A stretch of 64,000 bases of DNA, from positions 15,345,001 to 15,409,000 of the forward strand of contig CM048845.1 in assembly GCA_026545225.1 (NCBI GenBank), read 5' to 3'. Positions 12,952 to 23,288 of this stretch are shown here, piece after piece (position 1 is the first letter of the stretch; each line of letters begins with the position of its first letter). Below the pieces are notes generated by a model that worked only from the letters and a program-made list of their open reading frames with translations, was not told where the DNA came from and searched no databases. A program made the translations under genes and the position numbers. The DNA comes from Cornus controversa. Lineage: Eukaryota; Streptophyta; Magnoliopsida; Cornales; Cornaceae.

Positions 12952-14197
12952 TGTAATTGGCAATTTTCGGTGTCAAAACTAAATATGATTGAGTTGTAAT
13001 CTTTGATTTATATTCTTGTCATTGATCATGTAATTGAGGTCTTAGAGTGAGCACGAAATTCTACACCAACCATGCAAGGTATCAAAGGTGAAACTTGAAT
13101 TTTTAGAAGAAAGTATTAATGATTTGAACAAGAATTTAATTGATTGAAGTTTTTGGATGGTTCTGATTACATAGGATATCGTTGATCACGTATAAGAATC
13201 ATGTACTCCAGGTAAAATGGTGAGAACACATATATTTTAAATCGGGAGGTTTCGACCTTGAATAGAGAGGTTTTTAAGCAAAAAAATAAAAATATTAAAG
13301 TCTAGACCAGTCCATAAAGGATCAGGATCTCAATTTCTGCAGGCAGAAGCCTAGACCAATCCAAGAAATAGGTTGGACTGGTCCAAACCTTCTGTTGGCT
13401 AAAATTTGCTCTGTAGTGTTCTATTTTGACTAAATTTGACTATGAAATTTTCTTAAACTTAGGGACTTATTTTGAACTTATTTTTCAAGGAAAATTAAAA
13501 TTTTTAACATTTATAAAAACCTCATATGAGTTCTCTCTTGGTGTACTTTTATAAAGCTTTCAATACATATCAAACTGAGAATTTTTAAAGATAAAAACAT
13601 TAAGATGTTTTCCTAGCAAAGAATTTTTTTTCCTCAATTATTTTTTATATTTTTGAGAGCACACACATATTCACTAAGTGATTTAGGGTGTCTCTATTTG
13701 CTTGATCAATTGTTCGAAGACTGTATCGAAGATTTCTTCTTGATCAAGTTAATGGGTTGATTTCTTCTACAACTGTTCGTTGGTGAGGAATGAGAAGAAG
13801 AATGTGCTACGAAGGGGACAAAATACTTCCTGAGTGTTCGTGTTTTTTTCAGTTACTTTCTGCAAGGATTTTGATGTTTGCCGGGAATCTGCAGCAATTA
13901 GATGAGGGAGTAGCAATAGTAAGCCTGAGGTATTCCGCATCAAGTTCTTGTCAAAATAGAATGGGTGTGAGTTTGGGACAAAGTCTACTGTACTTTGCTT
14001 CAACGATACTGGATTTGCTTCTCTGGGGCTATAAAGGCCCACCCATAGTTTTTTCTCGATCTGAGTTTTCCACGTATATCTAGTGCATTGGTTTACTTTA
14101 CTGCACTTTATTTATTTACTTGCTTTGTGAGATTGCTTAAATTTTAATTGGACTTGAATTTGGAAAATCTAAAAGATTAAGCAAAAAGCGAGTGAAC
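12952..14197 (+). mobile_element. Sirevirus-like LTR, copy I (end cut off)
   Basis: Closely related along its length to 18438-19783. Both start TGTAATTGGCAAT and share the GGTTTTTAAGCAAAAAA, GGACCGGTCC-type motif and CTGCACTTTATTTATTTA blocks. It breaks off at AAAGCGAGTGAACCTA, where an unrelated GGGTGCGTTCAGTAACAG sequence begins. Plus- and minus-strand ORFs over 13767-14083 lie in the LTR and are not genes. Confidence 0.7.
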
Positions 14198-14425
14198 CTA
14201 GGGTGCGTTCAGTAACAGAAATATTTCTTGTTTTTTTGTTTCTATCCTCTAAAAAGGCAAAAACAAGAACAAAAAATATGTTTAGTAAAATGTTTCTATT
14301 CCCAAAAATAAAAAAATATTTCTCATTTTTGTCAAAGAAAGAGGAAACAAAAAAAAAGTGTTTCTCTTGTTTCTCCACTGTAGCTAAGAGAATGTTTCTC
14401 CACTGTAGCAGTGGGACTAACAATC

Positions 14426-14485
<60 letters not shown>

Positions 14486-14548
14486 ATTCTTCTCTTTGCA
14501 CCACAGTCTACTCTATCTTCTCTTTTTCTTCTCCTTTTCTTCTTCTTG
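14198..14548. repeat. Insert with long CT microsatellite between two LTR ends
   Basis: Starts GGGTGCGTTCAGTAACAG, the look of a MITE terminus, but no matching opposite end is visible. A pure (TC)n run occupies about 14430-14482. The 134-residue ORF across it is low-complexity and spurious. Confidence 0.5.
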
Positions 14549-15330
14549 TGAGTTGCGCGATGCGGAAGCAGTTGCGAAAACGTATTTTAGAACCTAGAGG
14601 GGGGTGAATAGGATCACTTGCTTGTTTGCTAAATTTTTAATTAATTCAATTTTAAGTCCAATTAACCAAACAATTAAAGCAAGTAAATAAATAAAGTGCA
14701 AGTAAAGAAAAGAATGCACCAGATATACGTGAAAACCCAAGGCTGGAAAAACCACGGAGGGAGGCGGCAAGCCTCAGGAAACCAATCCACTATGATGAAG
14801 CAAAGTACAACAAACTTTGTCTCAGTCTCACACCCCTCTTCACTCTGTCAAGAATCTGATACAGAACACCTTAGGCTTATGATTGCGACAACACGTCTAA
14901 CTACTGCAGACTTCCGGCTAACGTCACGATCCTTACAGAAAGGTTGCTGGAAGAACCAAAATACTCAGCAAGTATTTCGTTCCCTTCGTAGTGCGATCTG
15001 GTCACCTTTCTTCCTCAGCAAGTAAGCAAGTGAAGAACCATCAATCCAATGTTCTGATCAACAAATAGATTTGATGCAGTCTCTGAGTAGCTAATCAGAA
15101 GTATAACACCATCCTAAAAATCACTCGTGAAGTATGGATGTGTGTTCTTAAAAATATATAACCCTAATTATAATGTATATACTTTCTCTCTCTAAAAATA
15201 ATATTCCACAGCCATACAAGGGCATGGCATGCACCAGCACGCCCATGCCTTGCCCTGGACATGTCAAGGGGCTAACACCAAGCTAAACCGGTCCAAGGAG
15301 CCAGCTGAACCAGTCTAATAAGGCTAGGCC
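14549..15330 (-). mobile_element. Sirevirus-like LTR, copy IV (inverted, partial)
   Basis: On the minus strand this matches the LTR at 18438-19783. It begins with the LTR end (TGAGTTGCGCG on plus), the CCTCTAGG block, the TTTATTTACTTGCTTTA block and the TACGAAGGGAACGAAATACT block. It faces copy I, so the two LTR ends point at each other across about 350 bp and form a large inverted repeat. Confidence 0.65.
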
Positions 15331-15467
15331 AGAGCACTTTAAGTGTGCATGTGTGCATTTTTTTCATTTTGTGCTTACCTTCTCATTAAGTGCATTTTTC
15401 TCCTATTTTCCCTCACTTTGCCTAAACTCTTAACATACCTTGTGCTACTTAATCTTTATCATATTGA

Positions 15468-15958
15468 TTGGTATTTGTAGTTGATTTTGAGTTGAATTGG
15501 TGGAAGGGATTGAACTTTGAAACATTTGGGTTGATTTTGGAAAAATTTACTAACAAAGTCTCATTGAAACTTGTGTTTTTAAATGTTGCAGTCCAAATGT
15601 TTAAGAAAATTCTTAAGGCAAAGAATGTGTATATTCCTTCAAATGCTCTAGCTGTGAAGCCCAAAGGAAATTTCACGACTTCAAATGTTTACTAACAAAT
15701 AAAGGAAAGAACCCAAAAGGAGGCTGCAAGGCAACAGGTTGTGGAGGAAGCTATAGATGAAAGTGATAACAATGCTCCTATTGCTGGACTTTCTGTTCCA
15801 GATTCTAATAATGCTTTGACTGTTAGACAGTACAATCAATCCATGAAAGGTTGGAGAAGTACTTGAAAAGGAAGTTTTCAAAGCTTGAAGCATTGATTAG
15901 AAGAGCCATACCTGGAAGCTCTGGATCTCATGATGATGAGAAGGAGGATGAGAATTAG
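15468..15958 (+). pseudogene. Sirevirus env-like ORF remnant, damaged copy
   Basis: Shares almost every line with 17291-17794, for example the 'ELNWWKGLNFETFGLILE.FTNK' start. Here a stop after position 15690 and a frameshift near 15845 break the frame. The acidic end (DDEKEDEN) is still present at about 15931-15957. The protein is the 3'-terminal product of a Sirevirus-type Copia element. The family is inferred from the ORF position just upstream of clustered polypurine tracts and the LTR, not from a known motif. Confidence 0.5.
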
Positions 15959-16259
15959 GTTTTGGTAGTTTAGACTTAGTTTGTGTGTTTTGCTAGACAT
16001 TGAGTAGTTGATTCTATTTATTGCTCAAACATATTATGTTTAGTCTTTGATGGTTGAACTTGTTATGTTCTATGTTTTTATTTGCTTAGACATGTTATGT
16101 TATATGCTTTCTATGTTTTTTATGCTATGCTTATGCATAACATTCCATCATTTTGGAACATGTGTGATATATTTGAATGGAGGTTATGTTTTTATCTCAC
16201 TTAATCATGTGTTGATTGGTTCTCTTTTGTTCCCATTTATCTTACTTTGTCAATTTGTT

Positions 16260-16375
16260 TCAAAAAGGGGAAGACTTATGTATGTGACAAAAAAGGGAGA
16301 CATGGGAGACATATCCAAAGGGGGAGACATATGTTTCTTTGTAATATGGTTATCTGATTAGAGGGGAGTTTGGAG
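16260..16375 (+). promoter_or_regulatory. Cluster of polypurine tracts (first copy)
   Basis: Four purine runs (AAAAAGGGGAAGAC, AAAAAAGGGAGACATGGGAG, CAAAGGGGGAGAC, GAGGGGAGT) occur within about 110 bp downstream of the env-like remnant. Multiple tandem polypurine tracts before the 3' LTR are a known hallmark of Sireviruses. Confidence 0.55.
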
Positions 16376-17095
16376 TTGATTTTATGTCATTATATTCAGC
16401 ATAATGATTTTTATGTCATTAAAGGCTTAAATGATCAATGAAAAAAAAATTATTTTTTTATTCAGCATAAAAAGAAAAAGAAAAAATGAAAAAAATTGCT
16501 GAAAATCTAAGAAAAAATGAAAAGGCTACCTTCGAGATTTGTTCGAAGCTACCACTACAACATAAATCTCCAATGAGATATCTTTTAAAGAAGTTTTGAG
16601 AAAATAGTTGACTGCCCGTAAGAGTGAAAGTCACCATCTTAGAAATAATAAAAAATAAAATTCAATTAAAATATTTGATCATATGTGATTTTATTTGCTT
16701 ATGGCAATGTGTTTTAGAAGATGAATCAAATGAATTGATTAATTTTTTATGATGTTGGATTGCACACATACACATGAATTTTCTAGATGAATTTCTAAAT
16801 CTTTATAAATATTTGTGTATTAAAATTTGTGCCATGATCATGAAATTTGGTATGAATTTTGTTGACAAATTTATGGGTTTTAAAATTGTAAATTTTTTGA
16901 ATTTTTTTGAAAATCTTAGAACTCATTGTTATTTTATGTGAAAAACTGATTTTAATGATTATATGATTTCTTTTCCACATAAATAAAAACAAAAATATTT
17001 TCCTATTTTTTCAATTATTTTGAAAATTTTCAAAAAAATTTAGGCATGTTTTTTTTTACAAAAATTGCAAATCTAGTCAAAGTTGGTCTACAGAC
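16376..17095. other. Gene-free AT-rich spacer between two Sirevirus-like 3' ends
   Basis: No recognisable domain. The sequence separates two direct copies of the same element end (15330-16375 and about 17130-18200) and may be older flanking DNA or an internal element region. Confidence 0.4.
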
Positions 17096-17290
17096 CAATT
17101 TTGCCTAGCTAAACTGGTCCAAGGAACTAGATGGACTGGTCCAGCAAGGCTTGGCCAGAGCACTTTAAGTATGCATGTGTGCATTTTGTACATTTTGTAC
17201 TTACCTTCTCATTGTGTATTTTTCTCCTTTTTCTCTCACTTTGCCTAAACTCTTAATATACCTTATGCTACTTAATCTTCATCATATTTA

Positions 17291-17794
17291 TTGATATTTG
17301 TGGTTGATTTTGAGTTGAATTGGTGGAAGGGATTGAACTTTGAAACATTTGGATTGATTTTGGGAGAATTTACTAACAAAGTCTCATTGAAGCTTGTGTT
17401 TTCAAATGTTGCACTCCAAGTGTTTAAGAAAATTCTTAAGGCAAAGAATGTGTATATTCCTTCAAATGCTCTAGTTGTGAAGCCTGAAGGAAAGTTCACG
17501 ACTTCAAATGTTAAGTCTTCAATTACTAACAAAATGAAGGAAAGAGCCCAAAAGGAGGCCTCAAAGCAACAGGTTGTGGAGGAGGTTGTGGACGAAAGTT
17601 ATGAGAATGCTCCTATTGCTGGACTTTCTATTCCAAATTATAATTGTGCTTTGACTGCCAGACAATACAATCAATTCATGAATGGATTGGAGAAGTACTT
17701 GAAAATGAAGTTTTCAAAGCTTGAAGCATTGACTAGGAGAGCAATACTTGGAAGCTCTAGAGCTCATGATGATGAGGAGGAGGATGAGGATTAG
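17291..17794 (+). CDS. Sirevirus env-like 3' ORF, open for 167 codons
   Basis: An open frame with a start-like ATT at 17291 (the frame probably continues from further upstream). It contains a hydrophobic beginning, a basic-acidic middle (about residues 75-105, KMKERAQKEASKQQ), 'LEKYLKMKFSKLEALTRRAI' near residues 135-154, and a strongly acidic tail DDEEEDED. It lies directly upstream of a polypurine-tract cluster and a 1.35-kb LTR, the place of the env-like or unknown ORF of Sireviruses. No membrane segment or fusion-like feature was recognised; the role of the product is unknown. It is unlikely to be made, because the upstream part of the element is gone. Confidence 0.5.
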   Translation: MIFVVDFELNWWKGLNFETFGLILGEFTNKVSLKLVFSNVALQVFKKILKAKNVYIPSNALVVKPEGKFTTSNVKSSITNKMKERAQKEASKQQVVEEVVDESYENAPIAGLSIPNYNCALTARQYNQFMNGLEKYLKMKFSKLEALTRRAILGSSRAHDDEEEDED

Positions 17795-18094
17795 GTCTTG
17801 GTAGTTTAGACCTAGTTTGTGTGTTTTGCTAGATATTGAGTAGTTGGTTTTGTTTATTGCTCAAACATATTATGTCTAGTCATTGATGGTTGAACTTGTT
17901 GTGTTCTATATTTTTATTTGCTTAGACATGTTATGTTTTATACTTTCTATGTTTTTTTATGCTATTCTTATGTGTAACACTCCATCATTTTGGGACATAT
18001 GTGATATATTTAAATGGAGGTTATGTTTTATCTCACTTAATCATATGTTGATTGGTTCTCTCTTAATCTCATTTGTCTTACTTTGTCAATTTGT

Positions 18095-18205
18095 TCCAAA
18101 AGGTAGGAGACTTATGTATGTGACAAAGGAGGAGACATGGAAGACATATGCAAAGGGGGAGACATATGTTTTCTTTATGATATGATTTTCTCATTAAGGG
18201 GGAGT
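18095..18205 (+). promoter_or_regulatory. Cluster of polypurine tracts (second copy)
   Basis: Runs such as AAAGGAGGAGACATGGAAG, GCAAAGGGGGAGAC and AAGGGGGAGT repeat over about 100 bp; a last one, AAATGGGGAGATTA, sits at about 18413-18426 right before the LTR. This matches the multi-PPT layout of Sireviruses. Confidence 0.6.
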
Positions 18206-18437
18206 TTGGAGTTGGTTTTTATGTCATTATATTTTCTTGATTAAGCTTTCACAAGTAGTGTTGTTTGCATGATGTGCAGATTTTACAAGTTTTTATATAC
18301 ATTACGTATAAAGTTTGAAAGCTTGCTTATGGTGCTCTGAGATCTTAAAGATATATTTCTTTGTATTTTGAGAAATATCTAATTTTTTCAGTGGTTAGGT
18401 TATAATTGCCAAATGGGGAGATTATAACATATATTTT

Positions 18438-19783
18438 TGTAATTGGCAATCTTCAATGTCAAAACTAAACATGATCGAGTTGTAATCTTTGATTTATATT
18501 CTTGTCATTGATCATGTAATTGGGGTCTCATAGTGAACATGAAGTTCTACACTAACCATGTAAGGGTTCTTCAAAGGACGAAGCTTGAATTTTTGAAAGA
18601 AAGCATCAAAGATCTGAACAAGGATTTGATCGATTGAAGTTTCTGGATAGTTTCGATTGCATGAGGACATCGTTGATCACATATAAAAGTCACGTAATTT
18701 AGGTAAAGTGGTGAAAACACATATATTTCAAACCGGGAGGTTCTGACTTTGAATAGAAGGGTTTTTAAGCAAAAAATTAAAAATATTCAAGGCTGGACCA
18801 ATCCAGGATTTAAACTAGACTGGTCCATGAAGGCTCGAGATCTCAATTTTTGCAAACAGAAGCCTGGACCGGTCCAAGGAATAGGCTGGACTAGTCCAAG
18901 CCTTCTGTTAGTGAAAATGGGCTCTATAGTGTCCTATTTTAACCTAGATTTGACTTTGAAATTTTCTTAAACTTTGGAACTTCTTTTCTATTAATTTTTG
19001 AACTTGTTTTTCAAGAAAAATTAGGATTTTAATATCTATAAAAATCTCATATAATTTCTCTCTTGGTGTGCTTTTATAAAGCTTTCAATACACATCAAAT
19101 TGAGAATTTCTAGAGAGAAAGCATTGAGACATTTTTCTAGCAAAGAATTTTTTTCCTCAATTCTTTGTTTATATTTTGAGAGCACACACATATTCACTGA
19201 GCAATTTAGGGTGTCTCTATTTGCTTAATTAACTGTTTGAAGATTGTATCGAAGATTTTTTCTTGATCAAGTTATTGGATTGGTTTCTTTTGCAACTGCT
19301 CGTTAGTGAGGAAGGAGAAGAAAATTGTGCTACGAAGGGGACATAATATTTGCTGAGTGTTCGTGTTCTTCCAGTTACCCTTCTACAAGGATTTTGACGT
19401 TAATCGAAAATTTGCAGCAATTGGACGAGGGAGTCGCAATAATAAGCTTGAGGTGTTTCGCATCAAGTTTTTGTCAGAGTGGAGTAGGTGCGAGTCTGGA
19501 ACAAAGTCTGCTGTACTTTGCTTCGACGATAGTGGATTTGTTTTTTTGGGGCTACAAAGCCTCACATGTGATTTTTTTTCGATCTGAATTTTTCACGTAT
19601 ATCTGGCGCATTCGTTTACTTTACTGCACTTTATTTATTTATTTGCTTTGTGAGATTGCTTAAATTTTGATTGAACTTAAAATTGGATAATATGAAAGAT
19701 TAAGCAAAAAGCGAGTAAACTTAATCACTCACCTCTAGGTTTTAAATCTAACTATCGCAACTACTTTCGTACCGCGCAACTCA
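18438..19783 (+). mobile_element. Sirevirus-like 3' LTR, most complete copy (copy II)
   Basis: Starts TGTAATTGGCAATC directly after a purine-rich stretch and ends near ACCGCGCAACTCA, about 1346 bp. Homologous to 12952-14197 (same strand), 14549-15330 and 48205-49266 (both inverted). It carries four GGACCGGTCC-type motifs at 18795-18897. The plus-strand ORFs at 19325-19663 are LTR sequence, not genes. Confidence 0.65.
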
Positions 19784-22360
19784 TACCACCAAGCGAGAAA
19801 AACTTATTTACTCCTATTGCACCGTGCATCAGGAGCAACCAAGTTTTTTCCACCAAGCACATTATCTCATAGGCCACGTACATGTCTTTACAAAATTGAC
19901 AAAATCCTTCCCGCTACATTTTTTCCATAGTAGTGCGGTGCAAACACCACTACATTTTTTTCTATAGTAGTGTGGTGCAAACTCCACTACAATTATATTA
20001 AAAATTCACCATTGTAACGTTGAAACTTTATCACTTAAAGTGATAAAGTATAAAACTATATTATTTAGATAGGTGGGTGACATGGTGATTTGTGCACCGT
20101 TAGATTTGCATTACGGGATTCTTTATAATGGAGAGGATTTACCTCACATGACGTACCCTGTTAACACAAAAATCAAGAAGTTTTTTTCTTGCCCGATAGT
20201 TAAGTCCAATCAAAATACATGGTCAGATTTATTTGTAATATTTTATTAAACTATTATGAATCTAATTTTGTTAGTTAAAAGTTTTTAATTGCACTATATG
20301 GCAATTAAGGTCCATGACTATTTAATAATTTTTTCAAAAACACACCTTTGTCACTTTTTTTTTATTATCTTTTTTTTTTTCTTTATAATGTGAGTGGACC
20401 CCACATGATCATCCATACGCAGTGAGCCTGGATCTGTATTGTTCATATTAGAGGACTAAAAAGGATCAAACCATTGGCGATGAAGGCTTCTAGCTTCTTA
20501 TATCACACAAAGCGGAAATTAGAAGATAAAAATAAACTCCTAGTCAGATATGGAGTACTAAAGATACTGTCCAAGTACACTATCACATATATCGATTGAA
20601 TTTCATTTTGAAATGCCAAATGCTAGCTTGATCACATGCATGGTGATACTATCTGACATGACTTGGACCATCTAAATCTAATCATGCAAAACTGCATCCT
20701 GGTCTACCCATTCTTTTTACTTTCTCTCCCTTCAATGTTGGTACCTGTTATTCTGACAAGATTCAATTGATATATATATATATATATATAGCCCAAGATC
20801 ACTAAATTAAATTGTGTCACATTACATTGAATATATCATATACCCGCAGACTCAACAAAGTTGTTTGTTTATCAAAACATTGACATTAACCTAAAATAGA
20901 TGTGTGACTACTGTAAAATTATTTTGTATACGAATTATGTAGTGTCATTTTGTCAAAAAAATAATAATTTATTGAGGAATTTATTACAATTCTATTACAT
21001 CACCATTGTCGTGTATATGCGTATATGTACTTTAGTTTTTATTCATTTTGTTTTTGCACGAGTGTTTGGGAATAAGGACAAATGTATGGTTTTCCTATGT
21101 AGGTTTTTCAACTCTAATAGCTTGTCAATTCATAGACTTGATTATCACTGTAACATGTGTTAGACAATTATTTTGAAAAGAGTAAACTCAATATAAATCT
21201 AATTATCTTTTTTTATTATCTACAACTAGTTGTTTTCATTCGGTCATTTTTTGTTTTTTTTTTTTTTTTTTTGTCATTTTTAAAAAATGAGAAGTTACAA
21301 CAAAAAATTATTTGATAAAGTAAAAGTAAAAGTAATATTAAAAAAATTGATAATCAGTTATACATAATTTGAAAGCTTCAAAACAAAACTGTCAGTTCTA
21401 GTTTTTATTTTCAAAAATACTGTAACAATGTTAAAAAATTAACGACATATGATGTTACCAAATATATTATACTTTTGACAGAAATTATAACACAATTAAT
21501 TTTCATTTTTTATTTTTTAGAAAATTAAAGAAGATAAACGACAGCGTTACCAAACAGGCACTAAATTTTTGTTTGTTAGTTATAAAGTGAGGAACAATAT
21601 ATAGACCATTAGTTCAACTCGTATATATATATATATATATATATATTATTGGAGGGCATATGTTGAGTGTGATTGTATTAGTATTAGCATTTTTTGTAAT
21701 AATTTTTTTTGCTTACTTATAAAGAAGTAAAAAGTAAAAGAAAAAAAATCCTTTCATTTAATTTATGGAAATACATATATATATATATAGACACACACAC
21801 ACATAAATAATAGATGCGTATGTAATATGTATGCGTACATATAGGTTGTAGTGAAGGACAAATATAAATGAGCTTCTACATGCTAATAATGTGTGGGCTT
21901 AGTGGTGTGAGCAAATAGAAAAAAGGTGAGAGCTCATGACCAATGGGAGACGACATTCTCTCTCTCAACAACTTTTTCTCCCAAAGTGAAAATTGGCATC
22001 ATAGCATGAATTTGGCTCTTCTTGAAGATGGTTGGTGGACATGATGGGCCTTAGCCCGTTGAATCCAGCCCACTATCTTTGAACGCCAGAAACTTATCTG
22101 TTCCTTTTTCCCAGAAAGGTAGGGATTAAAAAGCGGACCTCCTGGCCCACCTGCTTAGGGCCTCCCTGGGCGTTGAACGGATCTGGGCCCACACATGTCA
22201 ATATCCATCACCTAGTGCTTGATCCTAGAGAAAGTTTTCCACAAAAGCATGTAAACGTGTCAATCTCTCGTTTGATGATTTCTATGATTTCTCAATTTTT
22301 GTTTGGGGTGATAGAAATTCTCTTTTCCTTGATTTGGCTAAGGTGTCTTCGGTCCCAATG
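19784..22360. other. Gene-free stretch with microsatellites and repeat debris
   Basis: No gene seen. It holds a 38-bp tandem duplication at about 19910-19990 (TAGTAGTG.GGTGCAAAC.CC), (TA)n runs at about 20770-20790, 21622-21645 and 21776-21788, and a poly-T run at 21255-21272. ACGACAGCGTTACCAAACAG at about 21539 looks like a MITE right end, but no left end is convincing. Confidence 0.5.
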
Positions 22361-22369
22361 GACAATTGG

Positions 22370-22480
22370 GCAAATTGAATTGCAAGAATAGTGATTTATG
22401 TGCGGTTCATTGAATGCATTTGTAGTGGAACTCAAAGTGGATCCCACCACAATGAACAGATGAATTGTGATCGGTTGAAG
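22370..22480 (+). repeat. Direct repeat, copy a
   Basis: Shares AAATTGAATTGCAAGAATA, GATGCATTTG-like, GTGGATCCCACCACAATGAA and CAGATG blocks with 22914-23048. Copy b has about 25 extra bases in the middle. Confidence 0.65.
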
Positions 22481-22839
22481 TCTTCGATTGGAGACTTTAG
22501 CTCAAATAGCACAGTTCGATTGTAAATGAATCGAGAATTCGATATTTGTTTGTGCATAATTTGTTTTGTTTGTGAGTTCTATTCAACATCAATTGTATGA
22601 ATGAATTGAACAGAGTTCGAAATTGTTCAACCTTGATCTATTTGTTTGTGAATTCAACTTGGTAGGAGCTGGAGTTTGATGACCCTAAAAATTGAATTCA
22701 AAATCTCAATTTAAATATATTAAGAGAAATGACATGTAATATAAAAAAATTAAAGAAAGAATTTATGTGACTAACCCCTATTCATATGGGATTGTACTAG
22801 TATTAGCACTCCAATATATATATATTTGGAAGTTCAAGC

Positions 22840-22912
22840 AATTACTCAGCCATATTGCCTCCACCGAGGCTTGAACCTTAGACCTTCCATTTGGGAAGCT
22901 GCTGGACTACAC
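22840..22912 (-). mobile_element. SINE-like (tRNA-derived) fragment, candidate
   Basis: On the minus strand the phrase GGTCTAAGGTTCAAGCCTCG resembles a degenerate tRNA B-box region of plant SINEs. No tail or target duplication is clear. Confidence 0.3.
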
Positions 22913-22913
22913 T

Positions 22914-23048
22914 CCAAATTGAATTGCAAGAATAATGGTTTTTGTATTGAAGTTTTCGAAGACCACAATGAATTGGATGCATTTGCGGTGGGACTCAGAG
23001 TGGATCCCACCACAATGAACAGATGCATTTGTCATTTTGAACGGAGCT
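22914..23048 (+). repeat. Direct repeat, copy b
   Basis: Same-orientation partner of 22370-22480, about 430 bp downstream. The 107-residue ORF that spans it has no recognisable domain and also runs over the SINE-like stretch, so it is not called as a gene. Confidence 0.65.
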
Positions 23049-23128
23049 TCTACGAGTGGAGATATGGGCCTCATCACATGCCACAGAGTTTGTGTCACAA
23101 AAAATTCTTGCTCAAGAAAAAGCATACC

Positions 23129-23288
23129 TCTTTATTAGACGAATATTGATACATCTTTTGAATTTGAAAAGTGTTGAATGAGTGAAAATGAGCGCAAGAT
23201 CACTCACACATGATCAGAAGATGTATCATTCTTACTCATTTGGCACCTTCTGAATTCGGAAGATGTATCATTATTCGTCTAATAAAGA
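23129..23288. repeat. Foldback: 63-bp inverted arms, 34-base loop
   Basis: Arms 23129-23191 and 23226-23288 are equal in length and align without a gap at 51 of 63 positions (by eye). Both outer ends read TCTTTATTAGACGAATA inward. Of the 12 differences, eight would be G-U pairs if the plus strand were transcribed. It may be a foldback MITE or a small-RNA hairpin source. Confidence 0.8.

Noticed and set aside
14203..14607. 134-residue plus-strand ORF
   Set aside because: It is made by a CT microsatellite and low-complexity sequence between two LTR ends.
22826..23149. 107-residue plus-strand ORF as a gene
   Set aside because: It runs through a SINE-like fragment and a direct repeat and has no recognisable domain.
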